A DNA stretch of 34,399 bases from Rhizobium sp. ASV8 (GTDB taxonomy: Bacteria; Pseudomonadota; Alphaproteobacteria; Rhizobiales; Rhizobiaceae), in NCBI RefSeq assembly GCF_016429255.1, contig NZ_JAELUG010000078.1:1-34399 (forward strand), given 5' to 3'. The translations under genes were made by a program, and so were the position numbers. Every line of letters begins with the position of its first letter. The stretch's first letter is position 1. Under the pieces are notes generated by a model. That model was given only the letters and a program-made list of their open reading frames with translations. It had not been told where the DNA came from and ran no database searches. This document shows positions 16,276 through 24,074 of the stretch, in pieces.

Positions 16276-17368
16276 TGAACCGCGACTTGCGGGGCTGCCT
16301 AAACTAACTGGCATGCCTTATCTGGGCGAGCAATTTCTTGCGGAAGACTTCGGCGGGCGTTCGATAGCCAAGGCATTTGCGCGGCGTCGCGTTGAGGTGG
16401 TTGCAGATCTCGATCAGATCTGCGTCTGTGACCGATAGTGGATCGACCTCTCTCGAAAGCCATTTCCGTACCCGACCGTTGGTGTTCTCGACCGTGCCTT
16501 TCTGCCAGGGTGATTGTGGATCGCAGAACCATGTCTGGGTGCCGATGCTCGCCTGTAGGTACGGCCAGTCGGTGAACTCCGTCCCGCGGTCGAAGGTGAT
16601 TGAACGGCGGGCAAGATGGGGCAGCGACTGCAATGCTTTTATGAGGCCATTCATCACGGGCCGAGATTGACGGTCGTTGTTGCGCAGAAAGATCGCAAAG
16701 CGGCTGACCCGCTCGACAAGCGATGTCACGTTGGCCTTTCCGAACTTCTTTCGGAACTGGATCAGGTCACATTCCCAATGGCCGAACTGCTTGCGATCGG
16801 CAACGACGTCTGGACGGCGCAGGATGTTCAGATCCGGGCTAAAGCGTTGGCCGTGCTTGCGTCTGGCATGTCTCGGCCGGCGCCTGGCGCGATGCTCCGG
16901 CAAATGTCGCCACAGCTTGATGGCATGGCCGTCACTCGAATATGCGAACTTATAGATCGTTTCGTGGCTCACCGAGATGGGGTGCCGTTCCAGGCGCATG
17001 CGGCCGGCGATCTGCTGCGGCGACCAGCCATGCACGATCCGATCGATCACCGATTGCCGGACATGCGAGAAGCGCGCTAGCTTCCGCAACTTCGCCCGAC
17101 GTTCACAAGCCATCTCATGCGCCGTCACGCAATAGTAGCCGCTGAGATCGGGTATCTGCTTATCGACGAACATGTTGCGTCTGACTTCGCGAAAGATCGT
17201 CGAACGATGTCGTCCGAGTTTCTCGACGATGATCCCAACGCTTAGGCCAGCCATTCGCCAGCGGGCAATCTTGCGTCGTTCATCCAGATCGATGTGGGAG
17301 TAGGTGCGTTCCATTGCGTCTTCCTTGCGAGTGACAACCAATTGGTATCATTTGCAAGTCGCACTTCA
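16276..17368 (-). mobile_element. IS30-family insertion sequence, apparently complete
   Basis: A 1093-base element bounded by imperfect terminal inverted repeats: TGAACCGCGACTTGC at 16276-16290 and its counterpart at 17354-17368, which reads TGAAGTGCGACTTGC on the other strand (13 of 15 matches). It contains one transposase gene filling nearly the whole length, normal for IS30. The outer boundaries may be off by a few bases, and no clear target duplication could be read. It lies just beside the remnant of another IS30-type element. Confidence 0.75.
16304..17314 (-). CDS. IS30-family transposase
   Basis: A 336-residue transposase starting MERTYSHIDLDERRKIARWRM. AAGGA lies 7 bases upstream of this ATG; the frame is open to 17341 but this start is better. 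The N-terminal HTH is VGIIVEKLGRHRSTIFREVRRN. The DDE catalytic core shows D in HWECDLIQF, D in ITFDRGTEF and E in the WQKGTVENTNGRVRKWL segment. Length and motif order are normal for IS30, which moves by a site-specific cut-and-paste/minicircle route. No internal stop or frameshift is seen, so the element may be active. Confidence 0.93.
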   Translation of the reverse strand: MERTYSHIDLDERRKIARWRMAGLSVGIIVEKLGRHRSTIFREVRRNMFVDKQIPDLSGYYCVTAHEMACERRAKLRKLARFSHVRQSVIDRIVHGWSPQQIAGRMRLERHPISVSHETIYKFAYSSDGHAIKLWRHLPEHRARRRPRHARRKHGQRFSPDLNILRRPDVVADRKQFGHWECDLIQFRKKFGKANVTSLVERVSRFAIFLRNNDRQSRPVMNGLIKALQSLPHLARRSITFDRGTEFTDWPYLQASIGTQTWFCDPQSPWQKGTVENTNGRVRKWLSREVDPLSVTDADLIEICNHLNATPRKCLGYRTPAEVFRKKLLAQIRHAS

Positions 17369-17608
17369 TCCATGAACCCACCCCCCTTGTCGCATAAAAA
17401 TCAGATAAGGTTTATTATGGAACCGTCAAGCAACTTTCTGCCGTTGCATTGGCATACGCTTCTTCCTCGTAAAACCCACATGGAAACTGTGGAAAGCGAC
17501 GCGCTTGCAGCTGGCGATCGGCCGGATCATTGGAACCAACGCCCAGCCGATCGCGTTAGCGGAAGCTCACTCGACACCACCACGGCCCGTCTAGCGCCGT
17601 TGGAGTTA

Positions 17609-17842
17609 TCACGAGCCGCTGAATTTCACCGTCACGCCGCGCTGCCGAAAGTACGCCTGCATAAGCTTTCTGCCGGAGCGATTGTTTTGCACGAGCCTAG
17701 TCGGGTCGAAGACGGCTTCCTTCAAACCCGCCCGCTTCAAGGCTTCCTTGAGATTGGCTATATGCAAGTCGATATCGGTATTGTCCGCCTGGAGCGATTC
17801 ATAAATGCGGTTGATTGCATCTTCTACGGTCGGTTCGCTCAT
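17609..17842 (-). CDS. Small hypothetical protein
   Basis: A 77-residue, mixed-charge protein starting MSEPTVEDAINRIYESLQ. AGGAG lies 8 bases before the ATG, a clear ribosome site. The first half is probably two amphipathic helices (DAINRIYESLQADNTDIDLHIANLKEALKRAGL); the second is basic and ends GVTVKFSGS. No family is recognised. It sits alone between the IS30 element and the NmrA gene. The good start signal and even composition argue for a real gene. Confidence 0.6.
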   Translation of the reverse strand: MSEPTVEDAINRIYESLQADNTDIDLHIANLKEALKRAGLKEAVFDPTRLVQNNRSGRKLMQAYFRQRGVTVKFSGS

Positions 17843-18014
17843 TCATACGCTCCTGTTGTTGTTACTGTGGTGCTTACCACATTTTTCGGCTTGACCTTAT
17901 TGTGGCGAAGCGCCTCCGCGTCAATGAGTGACGATGAAGTGAAACAGCTCATCCGCTGTCGGAGATGTCGGGCCGCAGGCCGACGAATAGCCAACGCCGC
18001 TGCCGAGACTAGGG

Positions 18015-18917
18015 TCAACCGGGCTGGTCCACCTCGCCATTCCTTCCGAACGCGGCATCGAGCGCCTTGCGGTCGCGGCTGGCAAGCCAGGATCTGAACG
18101 AGAGCAGTTCCGGATTGAGTTCGCGCATGAGATTCAGATCCGCAAGCTCCGCAAGCGGCCCGTTCTCCAGACTGGCCGCCATATGCGCAAGATCCGCGTT
18201 GGCTACCAATACCGCATCTGGAAGCCGGGCATAGGTGATGGGATGTCCAGCGACGTCAGAAAAGGCAGTTTCCAGCTCGTGACCGGTCACCCGGTCGCCG
18301 GCAATTTTTATTGTAATCCCTGCAAAGCGTGGTTTGTCTCCAAACAGTGCAGCAACAATTTTTCCGATGTCGTCAACAGCGATCAACTGCATCGAATGAT
18401 CCGGCCGGATCAGAGACATCAGCCGACCTTGTTCCAGACCGAAGCCCGGGCGAAGGAGCATTTCCATAAAAATCAACGGTCGCACAATAGTTGCGGTCAG
18501 CGGCAGTTTGCGGATGTGCGCTTCAATGCAGGGCTTGGCATCGAAACGCGCAACCCCGGTCAGCGTATTGCCGACGCTCGCGCCGGAAGAATAGATGAAG
18601 TGATCGATGCGGCTCTCTGCGGCCACATCGGCGATCGAAGTTCCATACCGGACCTCGTCCTCCGCCGACAGATTGGATGGCAGGACGCTGAAGACGCCAT
18701 GAACATCCCTCATTGCAGCGGCCATTGCCTCGGCGTCGTCGAAGGACCCGCGTACCAGCTCGACACCTTGCTGCCGCAGTGCTGCCGATGCCGGTTGTGT
18801 CGGATCGCGAACAAGAGCGCGAACATTCCAGCGCGCTTTCAGGAGTGCTTTGGCGACCGATCCGCCTTGTCGACCCGTCGCTCCCAATACCAGGATCGGA
18901 CGTCTGTGATTTATCAT
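18015..18917 (-). CDS. NmrA-like NAD(P)-binding protein
   Basis: A 300-residue protein of the atypical SDR/NmrA class. The nucleotide loop is VLGATGRQGGSVAKALL (motif GxxGxxG near residues 12-18), followed by VRALVRDPTQPAS, where the Arg fits NADP(H) binding, and FDDAEAMAAAMRDVHGVFSVLP. The classical YxxxK catalytic pair is not obvious, as in redox-sensing NmrA proteins. The ATG at 18917 has a GAGGG ribosome site; the longer open frame to 19142 runs into the divergent HxlR gene. Divergent HxlR/NmrA pairs are common and suggest the regulator controls this gene, often in a response to electrophiles or redox stress (inference). Confidence 0.85.
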   Translation of the reverse strand: MINHRRPILVLGATGRQGGSVAKALLKARWNVRALVRDPTQPASAALRQQGVELVRGSFDDAEAMAAAMRDVHGVFSVLPSNLSAEDEVRYGTSIADVAAESRIDHFIYSSGASVGNTLTGVARFDAKPCIEAHIRKLPLTATIVRPLIFMEMLLRPGFGLEQGRLMSLIRPDHSMQLIAVDDIGKIVAALFGDKPRFAGITIKIAGDRVTGHELETAFSDVAGHPITYARLPDAVLVANADLAHMAASLENGPLAELADLNLMRELNPELLSFRSWLASRDRKALDAAFGRNGEVDQPG

Positions 18918-19016
18918 GGGATACCCTCGCTCAGAACAAGGGCTATCCATATATACGAATTGAATCGCATCGGAAGACAGCACATTTCTCAGCCTCAGGC
19001 ACAAGGATGATACGCT

Positions 19017-19424
19017 TTGGAACCAACGGTCGTTGCTAAATCGGACAAGCAGCCTGACGGCGGACGCGGTTTCAGACCGCTGCCATCGAATGGCATTTGC
19101 GGACGGCTGGGAGACAAATGGACCGTTCAGGTCCTTTGGCATCTCTCACTCGCACGCGGGAAAAGGCTTCGGTTCTCCGCGCTCAAGAAAGAAATTGAAG
19201 GGATCACGCAGCGCATGCTGACGCTCGCGCTGCGAAACCTGGAGCGAGATGGCCTTGTCTCGCGCTACTACTTTCCGGAGGTACCGCCACGCGTCGAATA
19301 CGAACTGACCGAAATGGGGGCCGGAATGCTAAAAGCCTTGGAGAGCATCAACTCCTGGCTCATGGACAACTTGCCCAGGATAGAAGAAAATCGGCGCGTC
19401 TATGATGATGCCGAGCAGCAATGA
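19017..19424 (+). CDS. HxlR-family transcriptional regulator
   Basis: A 135-residue winged-helix protein of the HxlR type. CGRLGDKWTVQVLWHLSLARGKRLRFSALKKEIEGITQRMLTLALRNLERDGLVSRYYFPEVPPRVEYELTEMG covers the whole domain, including the characteristic single cysteine before the helix (CGRLGDKW) that senses oxidants or electrophiles in some members. The start is TTG at 19017 with AAGGA 9 bases upstream; an ATG at 19007 is in another frame and stops quickly. Starts of this gene and the NmrA gene are about 100 bases apart and divergent. Confidence 0.85.
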   Translation: MEPTVVAKSDKQPDGGRGFRPLPSNGICGRLGDKWTVQVLWHLSLARGKRLRFSALKKEIEGITQRMLTLALRNLERDGLVSRYYFPEVPPRVEYELTEMGAGMLKALESINSWLMDNLPRIEENRRVYDDAEQQ

Positions 19425-19519
19425 CCGGGCGGCTCCAATTGCTGTCGCCGCTCACCAGGGCTAGCTATGAGGCCATCGATCGGTTGATGAACAAGCGGAT
19501 GTCGCAGCCCATCGGCTGA
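19421..19519 (+). CDS. Tiny ORF coupled to the HxlR gene
   Basis: A 32-residue frame whose ATG overlaps the HxlR stop by 4 bases (ATGA). It ends RASYEAIDRLMNKRMSQPIG. No family is recognised. The overlap is typical of coupled genes but can arise by chance; the frame could also be a scrap of something longer. Confidence 0.2.
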   Translation: MTGRLQLLSPLTRASYEAIDRLMNKRMSQPIG

Positions 19520-19802
19520 GGACCCGGGTTTGGTGGCGCTGTCGTCAGTAGCTTCCGGTGACCTAACGGTCGAACCGGCCCTTGCCACCCTTTTCGCCGG
19601 AGTCTTGCAACCTAAGTTATGCCTGAGGATCGCCTGGCGGTCTCTATGCTGGCGGCAAATCCGAGTCCTTGCACCGACCCCTACCCCACACTGCCGTTGG
19701 TCGGTCGCGAGCGCCCATCCCAGCGGGACCCGCGCCATCGTGCATTGGATCAGCACCATTTCATACCTTTTTGGTGAGGCAGGTGCCGATCAAGTGGCGC
19801 TA

Positions 19803-20087
19803 TCATGGCTCACCGAACCCGGGAAAAGACGACTTCGTCTTGTAGCCTGTCTTCGATTTGGCGAGCTGATCATCAGTCAGCTCCCAAAGCATCGCAATCC
19901 GCTCCAAATGGGCGGGATTGACCAATCCACATCGAAACAACCAGATCAGTCGCATGGCCAAGCGATCGCGGCGCTGCTCGTCGAGTTCGGATCGAGCCTC
20001 TCCTACCACCTGATCAAATACTCGCTTAAGGGTCTCTAGGTTTTTACGGGGTAAGCTGCCTTTTGCAAGGCGTTGTAGGCGCTGCAT
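19803..20087 (-). CDS. Small hypothetical protein
   Basis: A 94-residue basic, helical protein starting MQRLQRLAKGSLPRKNLETL. A GAGGG stretch lies 5 bases upstream of the ATG. The middle reads VFDQVVGEARSELDEQRRDRLAMRLIWLFRCGLVNPAHLERIAMLWELTDDQLA, with regular charged/hydrophobic alternation like a real folded helical domain. No known family is recognised and no partner gene is adjacent. Supported by start signal and composition only. Confidence 0.5.
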   Translation of the reverse strand: MQRLQRLAKGSLPRKNLETLKRVFDQVVGEARSELDEQRRDRLAMRLIWLFRCGLVNPAHLERIAMLWELTDDQLAKSKTGYKTKSSFPGFGEP

Positions 20088-20712
20088 AATGCCCTCACAA
20101 TCGTGCCTCTCAATATTTCACTGAACAGCAACAAGCTCGAACTGAGCCTGCCCTTGTCCGAAACTTCATATTATTATGAACATTAGACGAAACTTGTTCA
20201 AGTGCCAAGCGAGAGTGACCATCCATTTTTGACCATCCAATCCGGAGGCGGCCGGGATCCCACCTGTCGGAACCCTGTAAATCTGCTGCGAATATTCGCT
20301 CCCAGTTTGGGTCAATCAGTCTGAAATCATCGAAATCGAAGCTAACAATGCAGTGCGACCGCACAGCGCATTCTGCGTTGGCATTTGAATGCTCCGGCCT
20401 TTGCAAAGGCCTATTGGCAACATTGATCGGATTAGCACGCCAAGCCGTTCGACTCCCCGACGTCAGACCAGTCGATCACCCGCGCAGACAATCAGATTGC
20501 ACATCGGATGAGACAGCCGAAATGCGTTGAGGTGTTAAATTACCGCTTTGCCCTGCTTCGAAGCCGCCGCAAAAGCATCAAAAGGTTCCAGGAAGCAGCA
20601 GATTTGCCAAAATACTCACCAATTCCGGTTGCGCCGATTGATAGACGCTGGGATCGCGCTATAGAAACATTTGTCGAGATAGAACGGCTATGAAAATCTA
20701 AAAGGAAAAGTC
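20088..20712. other. Gap upstream of cold-shock gene
   Basis: About 625 bases. It contains a perfect 16-base palindrome at 20396-20411. A forward frame ending at 20693 (RRKSIKRFQEAADLPKYSP...) looks mildly protein-like but has no start signal. The last 100 bases probably hold the promoter and leader of the cold-shock gene. Confidence 0.4.
20396..20411. repeat. Perfect 16-base palindrome
   Basis: GGCCTTTGCAAAGGCC reads the same on both strands. It lies in a gene-poor stretch 300 bases upstream of the cold-shock gene. A dimeric regulator site is one reading; no neighbouring gene makes this specific. Confidence 0.4.
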
Positions 20713-20916
20713 ATGCCTACAGGTACCGTAAAGTTTTTCAACGAAGACAAGGGATTTGGCTTCATCACTCCGTCGAATGGCGGACAGGATGTCTTCGTTC
20801 ACGTGTCGGCCTTGCAGCGCGGCGGCTCGCTCAAGGAGGGTGACCAGGTCAGCTTCGAAGTCGGCCAGGACCGCAAGACCGGCAAGTCGAAGGCCGAGAA
20901 CGTTAGCGTATTGTAA
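20713..20916 (+). CDS. cspA: CspA-family cold-shock protein
   Basis: A 67-residue cold-shock domain protein covering the whole family length. MPTGTVKFFNEDKGFGFITPSNGGQDVFVHVSAL includes the nucleic-acid-binding motifs RNP1 (KGFGFI) and RNP2 (VFVHVS). It binds single-stranded RNA/DNA in the cytoplasm and melts secondary structure during cold or growth stress. A strong AAAAGGA ribosome site precedes the ATG. A hairpin follows 12 bases after the stop. The gene stands alone, as usual. Rhizobia carry several such paralogues, so the symbol names the family only. Confidence 0.95.
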   Translation: MPTGTVKFFNEDKGFGFITPSNGGQDVFVHVSALQRGGSLKEGDQVSFEVGQDRKTGKSKAENVSVL

Positions 20917-20928
20917 TCACGTGCTTGC

Positions 20929-20958
20929 GACAGCCTGGCTAGGATTAGCCAGGCTGTC
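20929..20958 (+). terminator. Strong hairpin after cold-shock gene
   Basis: A perfect 13-base stem, GACAGCCTGGCTA paired with TAGCCAGGCTGTC, around a GGAT loop, 12 bases past the stop. The following bases (GTCTCCGC) are not a T-tract, so termination efficiency is uncertain, but position and strength fit a transcription terminator or an mRNA 3' protective structure. Confidence 0.65.
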
Positions 20959-21274
20959 GTCTCCGCAGGCGTAGATGCCATTGGCATTCACGCGATATGC
21001 CGCACGATCTGACAAATATCCGTGTCTAGCGGCAGCCATAACCATCTCTCTATCTTATTGATCGAGATTCAGGGGGGATCCGACAACGCCTCCGACTGAC
21101 GAGCGTACTGTTGCAAGGATTCGCGCTTTTGAGACGGATCTGAAGTCGCGCCCCTTAGCGAGCCGAACTAAAGAGATTTCCGGTAGAGCCAAAGGTATCT
21201 ATGCTTGACTGGTTCACAGTTACCGGTGTTCTGCTCCCGCGTTGTCCTCTCTGTCCGAATCCTGTTTCCACAGC
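20959..21274. other. Gap between cold-shock gene and IS66 scrap
   Basis: About 316 bases with no supported gene or structure; probably debris around an old insertion. Confidence 0.35.
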
Positions 21275-21397
21275 GTCCTGGCCGATGGCCGCATCGACAT
21301 CGGCAACAACAGCGTCGAGAGAACCATTCGTCCGATTGTCCCGAACCGCAAGACCGCGCTTTTGACTAGGCATGACGCGGGGGCGAAGAATTGGGTG
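21275..21397 (+). pseudogene. IS66-family transposase C-terminal remnant
   Basis: About 41 residues in the forward direction read VLADGRIDIGNNSVERTIRPIVPNRKTALLTRHDAGAKNW. This is the conserved segment of IS66 TnpC transposases around DGRxxIDNNxxERxIRP, which holds the catalytic glutamate in the ER pair. It begins and ends abruptly; no other IS66 part is present. The usual D of IDNN reads G here. It ends about 16 bases from the stop codon of the exporter gene on the other strand, so the insertion edge lies very close to that gene. Confidence 0.85.
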
Positions 21398-21412
21398 GCA
21401 TCACATTGGCAT

Positions 21413-22939
21413 TTATTCTTTCGCTCGGAGTGCGGACACTGAAACGAGGGCTGCAGCGATAAGACACAGAACGCAGGCTGTGAGTGCAACTCGATAGCCA
21501 TGGATAAAGGCGGCGACGGCGATCTCTCTGAGATTTTCACCCAAGGTTTCGATGGGTCGCCCACTAATGACGTTTGAAAGAACCTCGCGATTGGCGGTGA
21601 TTGCCCCGAAGTCGTTCGCCAGGCGACTGGTCGTTGCAGCAGAACCCAAGGCACCGATCGTGGCCAATCCGGTCGCTGTTCCCACTTGCCTCGAGCAATT
21701 CAAGATGGCCGACCCGGCACCCGCGGCATTCGGGGGAACGTCGCGCATAGCGACATGTGTCACCCCCGGCACAAGCAGGCCGAAGCCGGCGCCGGATAAA
21801 ACGTAGCCGATAGCCGCATAGTCCAACGAAGGAACGTCCGCCAGGCCCGCAAGCGTTGCAACGCCAAGGGCCGAGAGGAAACAGCCCGTGGTAACGATAG
21901 TTCGCGTCGAGAAACGTGCTTCAAGATGGCCCGCGAGCTGAGCAAAAATCAGAAACGGGATATTCATTAACAGCCACGACAGCCCAGTTTGCAGCGCGGA
22001 CCATCCTTTGATGTTCTGGAAAAGCAGGGTGACATAATAAAGCGTGCCAGCAAATGCCGTGTAACTTGCGAAGTAGATCAGGCAGGCGCCAACAAAACTG
22101 CGCGCACCGCGCAGACACGTAGGAACCAATGGCTCAGACGCATGGCGCTGCCACCAGGCAAAAGCGCCAAGCAAGCAAAAGCCGCCCACTATCGAAGTAA
22201 GCGTCAACGGATCACTCCATGGTCGGCTCGTTGCTTCAATCAATCCAAACGTTAAAGATGTCAGCCCCAGCGAGGCCAGAAAGATACCCCGACCATCGAG
22301 TGCCCGGATGCTTGAGGCATGACGCGTTCCCGGCACTGCGAGCAGTGTTAGGAAAACAGCCAGAGCCGTGAACGGAATATTGACCCAGAAGATCGATGCC
22401 CAACCGTAAGAGCCCAGCAATAGGCCGCCAATCACCGGCCCCGCCCCGAAACCAGTGCCTCCGACCGCGGCCCAGGTCCCGATTGCTCGGCCGCGCGCCG
22501 AGGCGGGATAGACCCGCTTGAGAATAGCCAGTGTCAGCGCCAGAATTGCCGCTCCCCCGACGCCTTGAACCATTCGCGATGCAATGAGCGTCGTACTGTC
22601 CGCGCCGAGAGCACAGCCAATAGAGCCGATGCCGAAGACAATCAGGCCAGCAGTGAAGATCGATTTGTGGCCGAGCCGGTCACCCATTGCACCCGCAAGA
22701 GGAATGAACGCGGCAAGGCCTAGAGCATATCCGCTGAGCACCCATTCCATCTGCCCCACGGTTGAGCCCAGGCTCTTCTGGATTGTTGGGAGCGCAACGT
22801 TCACGATGGTCACGTCGAGCTGGATCATGAAAGCGGCAATGCACATTGCCAGCAGCGTCAAACGAAGCCGACGACGGTCGGGAGCTGCGTCTTGCAAGTG
22901 ATCGGTGGAAACAAAAGGTTGTTGGGCAGTTTTTGACAT
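21413..22939 (-). CDS. DHA2-family (EmrB/QacA-type) MFS exporter
   Basis: A 508-residue transporter with about 14 hydrophobic segments. Helix 1 holds LDVTIVNVALPTIQKSL, the DHA2 signature with a membrane Asp for proton coupling. Motif A is GAMGDRLGHKSIF, motif B is ASRMVQGVGGAAI, and motif C lies at TGFGAGPVIGGLLLGSYGW. It would export drugs or toxic metabolites through the inner membrane by proton antiport. AAGGAA lies upstream of the ATG. It is divergent from an ECF sigma gene, with 80 bases between starts containing a symmetric promoter pair, so the sigma factor probably drives its expression. No EmrA-type partner is next to it. Confidence 0.9.
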   Translation of the reverse strand: MSKTAQQPFVSTDHLQDAAPDRRRLRLTLLAMCIAAFMIQLDVTIVNVALPTIQKSLGSTVGQMEWVLSGYALGLAAFIPLAGAMGDRLGHKSIFTAGLIVFGIGSIGCALGADSTTLIASRMVQGVGGAAILALTLAILKRVYPASARGRAIGTWAAVGGTGFGAGPVIGGLLLGSYGWASIFWVNIPFTALAVFLTLLAVPGTRHASSIRALDGRGIFLASLGLTSLTFGLIEATSRPWSDPLTLTSIVGGFCLLGAFAWWQRHASEPLVPTCLRGARSFVGACLIYFASYTAFAGTLYYVTLLFQNIKGWSALQTGLSWLLMNIPFLIFAQLAGHLEARFSTRTIVTTGCFLSALGVATLAGLADVPSLDYAAIGYVLSGAGFGLLVPGVTHVAMRDVPPNAAGAGSAILNCSRQVGTATGLATIGALGSAATTSRLANDFGAITANREVLSNVISGRPIETLGENLREIAVAAFIHGYRVALTACVLCLIAAALVSVSALRAKE

Positions 22940-22955
22940 GATGAAATCGGTTCCT

Positions 22956-23018
22956 TGTCACATCTCGGCCAGATGGCGTGTCAAAGCTAGTGACACCTCA
23001 GAACGCGCGGATGTGACC
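22956..23018. promoter_or_regulatory. Face-to-face ECF41-like promoter pair
   Basis: Forward: TGTCACA (22956-22962), 16 bases, TGTC (22979-22982), reading toward the sigma gene. Reverse: GGTCACA (23012-23018 on the other strand), 16 bases, TGTC (22992-22995), reading toward the exporter. Both resemble the TGTCACA-N16-CGTC promoters described for ECF41 sigma factors. The two -10 boxes form a perfect inverted repeat GTGTCA-N7-TGACAC (22978-22996), and the whole arrangement is symmetric about base 22987. The alternative is a regulator operator. Confidence 0.6.
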
Positions 23019-23019
23019 G

Positions 23020-23919
23020 ATGAGCCAAGATAAAAATCTGACTGAACAGTTCGCGCGGAGCCGCTTACGGCTCAAGGCGCTGGCATACCGAATGCTCGGC
23101 AATATAGCCGATGCCGACGATGCCCTGCACGATAGCTGGCTGCGTATGAGCAAGCGGCCCGTCGACCTCGAGGAAATCGAGAATATCGAAGGCTGGCTGA
23201 CTACCGTCGTCGCGCGGGTTTGTCTCAACAAACTGCGTGCGCGGAAAGCACGCCCGGAAGATACCGTCGGCCTGGTTTTGCCCGACCTGCTCATTACGGA
23301 TATCAACGAAACCGGGGCCGAGCACGAGGTTCACCTTTCGGAACAGGTCGGCTTTGCTCTCCAGGTCGTGCTGGAGACTTTGGCACCGGCTGAGCGGGTA
23401 GCCTTCGTCCTGCATGATCTCTTCGGCTTTTCCTTCGATAATATTGCTTCGATGCTCGATCGGACACCTGAAGCAACGCGCAAGCTGGCCAGCCGGGGCC
23501 GCCGCCGGATACAGCATATGCCCGACACCCGGTTCGAAAAAGATAGGCAGAAGCAAAGAGACGTCGTGACCGCCTTCTTTGCGGCGTCGCAGCGTGGAGA
23601 CATCAACGATCTGCTGCGGATACTGCATCCCGACGTGACGTTCGTTTCGGATGGCGGGATCTTGCGTGTAGCGGCCACCGCAACGCTTCGGGGTTCAGAC
23701 AAGGTAGCTCGGCGAGCGGCCAGTTTCGCCGTTGCGAACGCGAACCTGCGATGGCTCCTGGTCAACGGTTCGACAGGCGTTATTGTCGAAAGTGATCATG
23801 GGCCGGTTTCCGTGATGGTCTTCATGATCGAGGATAACAGCATTCGCGAAATCTATTCGCTCCTCGACCCGGAGCGTATCGGACAGCAAATTATGCGGGC
23901 TGACGCATACCTCAATTAG
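23020..23919 (+). CDS. ECF sigma factor with C-terminal SnoaL-like domain (ECF41/SigJ-like)
   Basis: A 299-residue sigma-70 family protein. Region 2 is about residues 12-75 (LKALAYRMLGNIADADDALHDSWLRM, then GWLTTVVARVCLNKLRARKARPED). A linker VLPDLLI resembles the WLPEP segment of ECF41 members. Region 4 is about 115-165 (LAPAERVAFVLHDLFGFSFDNIASMLDRTPEATRKLASRGRRRI). Residues from about 180 to the end form a SnoaL/NTF2-like domain with DVTFVSDGGILR near the place of the ECF41 DGGGK signature. In this group the fused domain replaces an anti-sigma factor and tunes activity. It is divergent from the DHA2 exporter and probably controls it and itself. Confidence 0.88.
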   Translation: MSQDKNLTEQFARSRLRLKALAYRMLGNIADADDALHDSWLRMSKRPVDLEEIENIEGWLTTVVARVCLNKLRARKARPEDTVGLVLPDLLITDINETGAEHEVHLSEQVGFALQVVLETLAPAERVAFVLHDLFGFSFDNIASMLDRTPEATRKLASRGRRRIQHMPDTRFEKDRQKQRDVVTAFFAASQRGDINDLLRILHPDVTFVSDGGILRVAATATLRGSDKVARRAASFAVANANLRWLLVNGSTGVIVESDHGPVSVMVFMIEDNSIREIYSLLDPERIGQQIMRADAYLN

Positions 23920-23943
23920 CAGAATTATCCTTTGCGCAGAGCC

Positions 23944-23969
23944 GGAGTGAAATCACTCAACTTCACTCC
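23944..23969. terminator. Hairpin between convergent genes
   Basis: GGAGTGAA and TTCACTCC form a perfect 8-base stem with a 10-base loop, 25 bases after the ECF sigma stop and about 105 bases past the end of the convergent MFS gene. It lacks a T-tract on either side; position suggests a bidirectional terminator. Confidence 0.45.
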
Positions 23970-24074
23970 ATCCGAAAAGATACCGCCCTCCCTCGCCTGC
24001 GAACGCTGAGTTTACAGCCTCCATACGCGACGGCGGCTTCTCGGGCAGAGGATGGTTGTTCCGGGGGATACGTC

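Noticed and set aside
17294..18097. 267-residue forward frame between the IS30 and the NmrA gene
   Set aside because: It starts inside the IS30 end, is antisense to the small gene at 17609-17842 and to NmrA, and shows no domain.
18183..19010. 275-residue forward frame antisense to NmrA
   Set aside because: It lies wholly within the NmrA gene on the opposite strand; composition and lack of motifs mark it as a shadow.
20508..20693. 61-residue forward frame just upstream of the cold-shock gene
   Set aside because: No ribosome site or family. It occupies the likely promoter/leader region of the cold-shock gene.
22978..22996. GTGTCA-N7-TGACAC read as a plain dimeric-repressor operator
   Set aside because: Not excluded, but both arms coincide with the -10 boxes of two promoters with identical 16-base spacers, so the promoter-pair reading explains more of the sequence.
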